From Citromicrobium sp. (GTDB taxonomy: Bacteria; Pseudomonadota; Alphaproteobacteria; Sphingomonadales; Sphingomonadaceae): a stretch of DNA of 16,658 bases. The notes below the pieces were generated by a model. The model did not search any database. It saw only the letters and a list, made by a program, of their open reading frames with translations, and had not been told where the DNA came from. This document shows positions 12,792 to 16,658 of the stretch, piece by piece (position 1 is the stretch's first letter; every line of letters begins with the position of its first letter). Location of the stretch: contig QFNA01000057.1 of the NCBI GenBank assembly GCA_003248395.1, positions 1 to 16,658 of the forward strand. The letters run 5' to 3'. The translations under genes were made by a program, and so were the position numbers.

Positions 12792-15377
12792 ATGGCTAGA
12801 GGCGTCGTCCTGATAACCGGTGCAAGCGGATACATTGGGCGCGCTTTGGTTGATCGGTTGAGCGACCAGTACCGCATCATCGGCCTCGATCGCTCGGTCG
12901 CGAAAGACGTTCCCGGACTAGAAGCCTCATACGCCATCGACCTCGCGGACGAAGCGTCGGTTGTCGACGCCTTGACCAATGTGCGTGCCGCGCATTCAAA
13001 CACGATTGCAGCTTGCATTCACCTGGCTGCCTATTTCGACATCACGGGCGAGCCAAACCCGCTGTACACCAATGTCAATGTTGAAGGGTCGCGCAGGCTG
13101 ATTACGGCACTGCAGGACTTCGATGTCGAACAGTTCATCTATGCAAGCTCGATGCTTGTACACGAGCCCAAACCGCTGCCGGGCGTACGTATCGACGAAT
13201 CCAGTCCGCTTGGACCGACCTGGCCTTACCCTCAATCGAAGGCCGATGCGGAACAGGTACTGCGCGAGAACCGTGGCGACATTCCGGTTGTATTCCTGCG
13301 GTTTGCGGGGGTTTACGACGACGAGGGGCACTCCGCCTTTCTCGCCGAACAGATTGCCGGTGTCTATGAGCATCGCGTGTCGGCGCATCTGTATCCGGGG
13401 ATGTTGTGCGCTGCACAATCGGCACTGCATCTTGACGATCTGACCAAGGCGGTCGAGCAGACTATCGCTCATCGCACTGACCTCGAGGGCGAGATGCCGA
13501 TACTTGTCGGCGAGCCCGAAACGCTGGGCTATGCCGAGATACAGGACATCGTTCATTGCCAGATCCACGGCAAGGAATGGACGACAGTGCGCATTCCAAA
13601 AAGCGTGGCGAAACTGGGCACGTGGATCGAGGAAGAAGTCCTCGGTCATGACGGATTCGTCAAGCAGTGGATGGTCGATGACGCCAACGCCCATTACATA
13701 CTTGATATTTCACGTGCTCGGAACCTGCTGGGGTGGGAGCCAGAGCACTCGCTCCGCGACACACTTCCGATCATCATCGACGCGTTGAAAGCCGACCCGC
13801 AGGACTGGTACGAAACGAACAAGCTGAACACGTCCCGCGTGGCCTGGCATCCAAAGCGTTCGGACGCAGAGAAGACCGAACCGGCGCGACCTCAATCGCA
13901 AGACACCGATATAGCGCATGATGGGCACCAGATGGACGGCGACATGAACAATATGGACGGCGATATGCAGCATATGGACGGATCCCAGCGCGGTACCCGC
14001 TGGACGCAGTTTGCTGTCATCGGACTCGGCCTCTGGCTTGCTGCAAGTCCGGGTGTTTATGACGTCGTATCCGCCGATACTGCCCGTGCGTCGGTCGTAG
14101 CGGTCACTCTCGAGCGGGGTTTGCCGTCGATCGAATGGCGGGCCAACGCTCTTGCTCTGAGCGATATGCTGAGCGGGATCGCATTGATGATTTTCGGCGC
14201 GATGTCGCTTTCGAAGCGTACCGCATGGCTAGGGCAGTGGGCGACAGCCTTTATCGGTATCTGGCTGCTTTTCGCGCCCTTGTTCTTCTGGAGTCCGAGC
14301 GCGGCCCAATATCTGACCAATATGCTTGTCGGTACATTGGCAATCGCATTTTCCGTGCTGGTGCCGATGATGCCCGGAATGAGCATGGAAGGGATGATGG
14401 ACAAGAAGTCCATCCCGCCCGGGTGGACCTACAGTCCCTCGACCGATGCCCAGCGATTCCCGATTGTTGCGATGGGCATTATCGGCCTTTTGATATCGCG
14501 CATGCTCACCTCCTACCAGCTTGGCCATATCGATATGGCGTGGGAGCCGTTTTTCTCCGGATCGCTCGCAGATCCCAAGAACGGGACCGAGGAAATCATC
14601 ACTTCAGATGTATCCAAGGCCTGGCCGATCCCGGATGCCGGGCTTGGAGCGGTCAGCTATGTGCTTGAAATCCTGATGGCGGTCATGGGAACCCGCGCAC
14701 GCTGGCGCACCATGCCGTGGATGGTCACCTTCTTCGGCATTCTGGTCATTCCGCTGGGTGTGGTCAGTATCTATTTCGTGATCATTCAGCCGATCGTGAT
14801 CGGAACGTGGAGTACGCCGGCGCTGATTGCTGCCCTTGCGATGCTTATCATGATCCCGTTCTCTCTCGATGAAGTCATCGCCATGGGGCAGTATCTCTAC
14901 TGGTCGAAAAAGGAAGGAAAACCGCTCGTCCGAACCTTCTTCAAGGGCGGCGCGGTGGCACACGGCGAAATCGACGATACCGACTATATGACCGATGCGC
15001 GCTCGATCTGGAACAACACGGTGCGCGGCGTGACCTTCCCGTGGACCCTGATGGCCAGCACGGCTCTGGGAGCCTGGTTGATGCTGACAAGGATAACGCT
15101 TGGCAGCGAGGGGGCGATGGCCAACAGCGATCACGTGGTGGGTGCTTTGGTGATTACGGTGGCAATCATCGCGACTGCGGAAGTCGCGCGCACCCTGCGC
15201 TTCATAAACGCTGCATTCGGAGCTTGGCTTGTCGCAGCGCCATTCCTCCTAGCGGGAGCGTCGTCTGCCGGAACGGTGGCGTCGGTTGCGGTCGGTCTGC
15301 TTTTGATCGGACTGAGCCTGCCTCAAGGCAAGCGTAGCGGTGAGCATTATGCTGGCTGGGATCGGTTTGTCGTATGA
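12792..15377 (+). CDS. Fusion protein: extended-SDR epimerase/dehydratase, His/Met-rich linker, SPW/VKOR-like membrane domains
   Basis: One 861-residue frame, with GGAG 6 nt before the ATG. Residues 1-345 are an NAD(P)-dependent extended SDR: GASGYIG at 10-16 (Rossmann glycine motif), Ser119/120, and the catalytic YPQSK at 146-150. Residues 376-397 form a His/Met/Asp linker with repeated MDGDM/MDG units, like a metal-binding tract. From 404 to the end the protein is polytopic. About 404-525 resembles an SPW-repeat membrane protein (ASPGVYD, FWSP). About 555-705 resembles the vitamin K epoxide reductase fold (SDVSKAWPIPDAGLG, MPWMVTFFGILVIPLG, IIQPIVIGTW). About 745-845 is a second SPW-like block. 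The VKOR-like part has no CxxC: the usual Cys positions read STPA, and the whole 401-861 region has no cysteine, so thiol redox catalysis is unlikely. The substrate is unknown. The SDR faces the cytoplasm if the linker precedes TM1 there (inferred). Domain names past residue 400 are from resemblance only. Confidence 0.8.
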   Translation: MARGVVLITGASGYIGRALVDRLSDQYRIIGLDRSVAKDVPGLEASYAIDLADEASVVDALTNVRAAHSNTIAACIHLAAYFDITGEPNPLYTNVNVEGSRRLITALQDFDVEQFIYASSMLVHEPKPLPGVRIDESSPLGPTWPYPQSKADAEQVLRENRGDIPVVFLRFAGVYDDEGHSAFLAEQIAGVYEHRVSAHLYPGMLCAAQSALHLDDLTKAVEQTIAHRTDLEGEMPILVGEPETLGYAEIQDIVHCQIHGKEWTTVRIPKSVAKLGTWIEEEVLGHDGFVKQWMVDDANAHYILDISRARNLLGWEPEHSLRDTLPIIIDALKADPQDWYETNKLNTSRVAWHPKRSDAEKTEPARPQSQDTDIAHDGHQMDGDMNNMDGDMQHMDGSQRGTRWTQFAVIGLGLWLAASPGVYDVVSADTARASVVAVTLERGLPSIEWRANALALSDMLSGIALMIFGAMSLSKRTAWLGQWATAFIGIWLLFAPLFFWSPSAAQYLTNMLVGTLAIAFSVLVPMMPGMSMEGMMDKKSIPPGWTYSPSTDAQRFPIVAMGIIGLLISRMLTSYQLGHIDMAWEPFFSGSLADPKNGTEEIITSDVSKAWPIPDAGLGAVSYVLEILMAVMGTRARWRTMPWMVTFFGILVIPLGVVSIYFVIIQPIVIGTWSTPALIAALAMLIMIPFSLDEVIAMGQYLYWSKKEGKPLVRTFFKGGAVAHGEIDDTDYMTDARSIWNNTVRGVTFPWTLMASTALGAWLMLTRITLGSEGAMANSDHVVGALVITVAIIATAEVARTLRFINAAFGAWLVAAPFLLAGASSAGTVASVAVGLLLIGLSLPQGKRSGEHYAGWDRFVV

Positions 15378-15513
15378 CCGGTTGACCCGAGCAAAGCGGA
15401 TCTGGCGCTCTTCCTTTAGGAACAGGATGAAGACGAGGTCGGACCCGCATTCTTCTCAGAGCATCGCTAGAAATGTGCCCTGAGTACCCACAAAATAAGC
15501 AGGAGTATTTTAC

Positions 15514-16176
15514 ATGACCCTTTCAATTGGCTCGACAGCCCCCGATTTCACAGCCCAGACCACACAAGGAAACATTCACTTCCATGATTGGATGGGTGAC
15601 AGCTGGGCAATCCTCTTTTCCCATCCCAAGGCATTTACACCGGTTTGCACGACCGAGCTTGGTTATATGGCCGGGCTTGGCGAGGAATTTGCCAAACGCG
15701 ACACCAAGATTATTGGCCTTTCGGTCGACAGCAGCCAGGATAATCGCGATTGGCTTCCCGATATCGAGGAGGTGAGTGGAAATAAGGTCGACTATCCCGT
15801 GGTCGGCGACAGCGACCTTCAGGTCGCCAAGCTTTATAATATGCTGCCGGCCGACGAAGCGGGTAATGCGGAGAGGCGAACCGCAGCCGATAACGCCACC
15901 GTCCGCGCTGTCTATATCATCGGGCCAGACAAGAAAATTCGCGCCATGCTGCTTTATCCGATGAGCAGCGGGCGGAATTTCGATGAAGTGCTCCGGCTGC
16001 TGGATTCGGTGCAACTCACCGAACGCAAGGGTGTAGCGACACCGGTTAATTGGCAGAAGGGTGATGATGTGATCATTCCGCCTTCCTTGTCGGACGAAGA
16101 TGCGAAAGCCAAATATCCCGATGGCTGGGACGAAAAGAAACCGTATTTACGTGTGATCCAAGAACCGATCGACTAA
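15514..16176 (+). CDS. 1-Cys peroxiredoxin (Prx6 family)
   Basis: This is a cytosolic thiol peroxidase that reduces H2O2 or organic hydroperoxides. It has 220 residues, the usual Prx6 length. The peroxidatic motif FTPVCTTE holds Cys45, the only cysteine in the protein, so a 1-Cys mechanism follows. The conserved Arg131 (NATVRAVYI) and GRNFDE (153-158) of the family are present, and the C-terminal extension typical of Prx6 (about 172-220) is complete. The common HPADFTP variant of the active-site loop reads HPKAFTP here. AGGAG lies 8 nt before the ATG at 15514. It stands 136 bp after the fusion gene with no CueR-like dyad in between, so it may have its own promoter or be read through from upstream. 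A role against copper-generated peroxides is a reasonable inference from context only. Confidence 0.93.
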   Translation: MTLSIGSTAPDFTAQTTQGNIHFHDWMGDSWAILFSHPKAFTPVCTTELGYMAGLGEEFAKRDTKIIGLSVDSSQDNRDWLPDIEEVSGNKVDYPVVGDSDLQVAKLYNMLPADEAGNAERRTAADNATVRAVYIIGPDKKIRAMLLYPMSSGRNFDEVLRLLDSVQLTERKGVATPVNWQKGDDVIIPPSLSDEDAKAKYPDGWDEKKPYLRVIQEPID

Positions 16177-16562
16177 TTGCGCGAGCAGGTTGCCAGCAAT
16201 TGCATGTCGGCGTGAATATAGCATGCTCATGCTAGGATTTGAGCGCGTCGCCACACCTGCGAGTGGATCTATCTGTTCGATATATAGATTGGCAAGAAGC
16301 GTAAGCGATTAGGTGTACGGTAAAACCAAATCCGGTCCTGATCGGTTTTCTCCTCGTTAATCGAATGGCTGCCCCACCTCCCCCTGAACCCTGCGGATCG
16401 CAGGTGTCCCGGGGCCTTTCAGGAACCCCGCGCTTCACCCAAGCCTGGCGCGGGGTTCCGTCTCTCAGGTACAATAGCTGTTGAGCGCGGCTATGTTGGT
16501 CAAAGGACTGCGGCGTCCGCCGAGCTTGGACACCTCAGCTGCGTGACGGGGTTGAGGAGCTG
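16177..16562. other. Gene-free stretch after the peroxiredoxin, containing inverted repeats
   Basis: About 385 bp with no supportable gene. It holds a short palindrome (TAGCATG-CT-CATGCTA, 16219-16234), a 6-bp hairpin CCTGCG/CGCAGG (16390-16404) and the long hairpin listed separately. An 80-residue minus frame at 16232-16474 crosses these repeats and has no recognisable features. Confidence 0.55.
16422..16459. repeat. Perfect 12-bp inverted repeat (strong GC hairpin)
   Basis: GGAACCCCGCGC and its exact complement GCGCGGGGTTCC flank a 14-nt loop. No T-run follows on either strand, so it is not a typical intrinsic terminator. It lies 245 bp beyond the peroxiredoxin stop and about 100 bp before the probable IS end. 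It might be a dispersed palindromic element, a transcription boundary or a mobile-element relic. Confidence 0.6.
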
Positions 16563-16658
16563 TGACGTGACCCCCAGCTTTCCTCCAGCTGGGATTAGAG
16601 CCGGACCGCGTTGTTGCGCATGAGCGCGGTTGAAGCAATGGGCTGCGTAGCGGAGCCC
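16563..16658 (-). mobile_element. Possible end of an IS3-family insertion sequence (transposase C-terminus and terminal sequence)
   Basis: On the minus strand a frame enters from the right edge and reads GSATQPIASTALMRNNAVRL before a TAA at 16595. This tail looks like the C-terminus of IS3-family transposases seen in alphaproteobacteria, though that is from memory and only 20 residues are visible. Beyond the stop comes a sequence ending near TGACGTGACCCCC (16563-16575), a plausible TGA-beginning IS end, with a 7-bp inverted repeat CCCAGCT/AGCTGGG (16573-16593). The other end and any target duplication are outside the window. Confidence 0.4.

Noticed and set aside
15408..15425. TTCCTTTAGGAA before the peroxiredoxin as a fourth copper-regulator site
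   Set aside because: The half-sites are 4 nt apart, not 7, and no -35/-10 pair with a 19-bp spacer surrounds them.
16232..16474. 80-codon minus-strand frame after the peroxiredoxin
   Set aside because: It runs through strong inverted repeats and has no motif or ribosome-binding site.

Overview
The window is about 60% GC. It looks like a copper/silver-resistance island from an alphaproteobacterium, most likely a member of the Sphingomonadales (Erythrobacter- or Sphingomonas-like). That placement rests on gene content, protein style and codon usage only; no rRNA or other taxonomic marker is present.

Left part (1-11204, minus strand). A tightly packed copper-detoxification operon reads right to left. 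It starts at a textbook CueR/MerR-type promoter (11174-11204): a perfect 15-bp TTCCC-type palindrome between TTGACC and TATCTT, with a 19-bp spacer. The order is: a candidate small ORF (10983-11105); a secreted Met-rich protein whose start codon is abnormal (10611-10952); a small secreted Cys-containing protein of unknown function (10057-10416); then cusC, cusB and cusA, which overlap by ATGA; a CusF-like lipoprotein overlapping cusA; a Tat-exported multicopper oxidase lipoprotein; and a copper P1B-type ATPase cut by the left window edge. Together these would export Cu(I)/Ag(I) from the cytoplasm (ATPase), carry it in the periplasm (CusF domains, Met-rich protein), oxidise Cu(I) (multicopper oxidase) and expel it across the outer membrane (CusCBA).

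Middle (11205-12262). A cueR-like MerR regulator gene reads rightward from a third CueR-like dyad at its start. It is broken: a deletion of about 10 codons plus a frame change removes the DNA-binding wing, although the C-x7-C metal-binding end survives. About 450 bp without a recognisable gene follows. It ends in a second complete CueR-type promoter (12154-12184) facing right.

Right part (12263-16176, plus strand). This promoter faces a Cys-rich tandem-CBS protein, followed by an 861-residue fusion: an extended-SDR epimerase/dehydratase-like domain, a His/Met-rich linker and a polytopic membrane region. The membrane region resembles SPW-repeat and vitamin-K-epoxide-reductase (VKOR) proteins but contains no cysteine. 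A 1-Cys peroxiredoxin follows after a 136-bp gap. This second module, placed behind a copper-sensor-type promoter, is the best candidate here for a poorly described copper-response system.

Right end (16177-16658). A gene-free stretch holds two strong inverted repeats. After it comes what may be the end of an IS3-family insertion sequence, a weak call. The 10950-11450 interval concentrates several reading-frame anomalies and needs checking for either sequence error or genuine regulatory decay.
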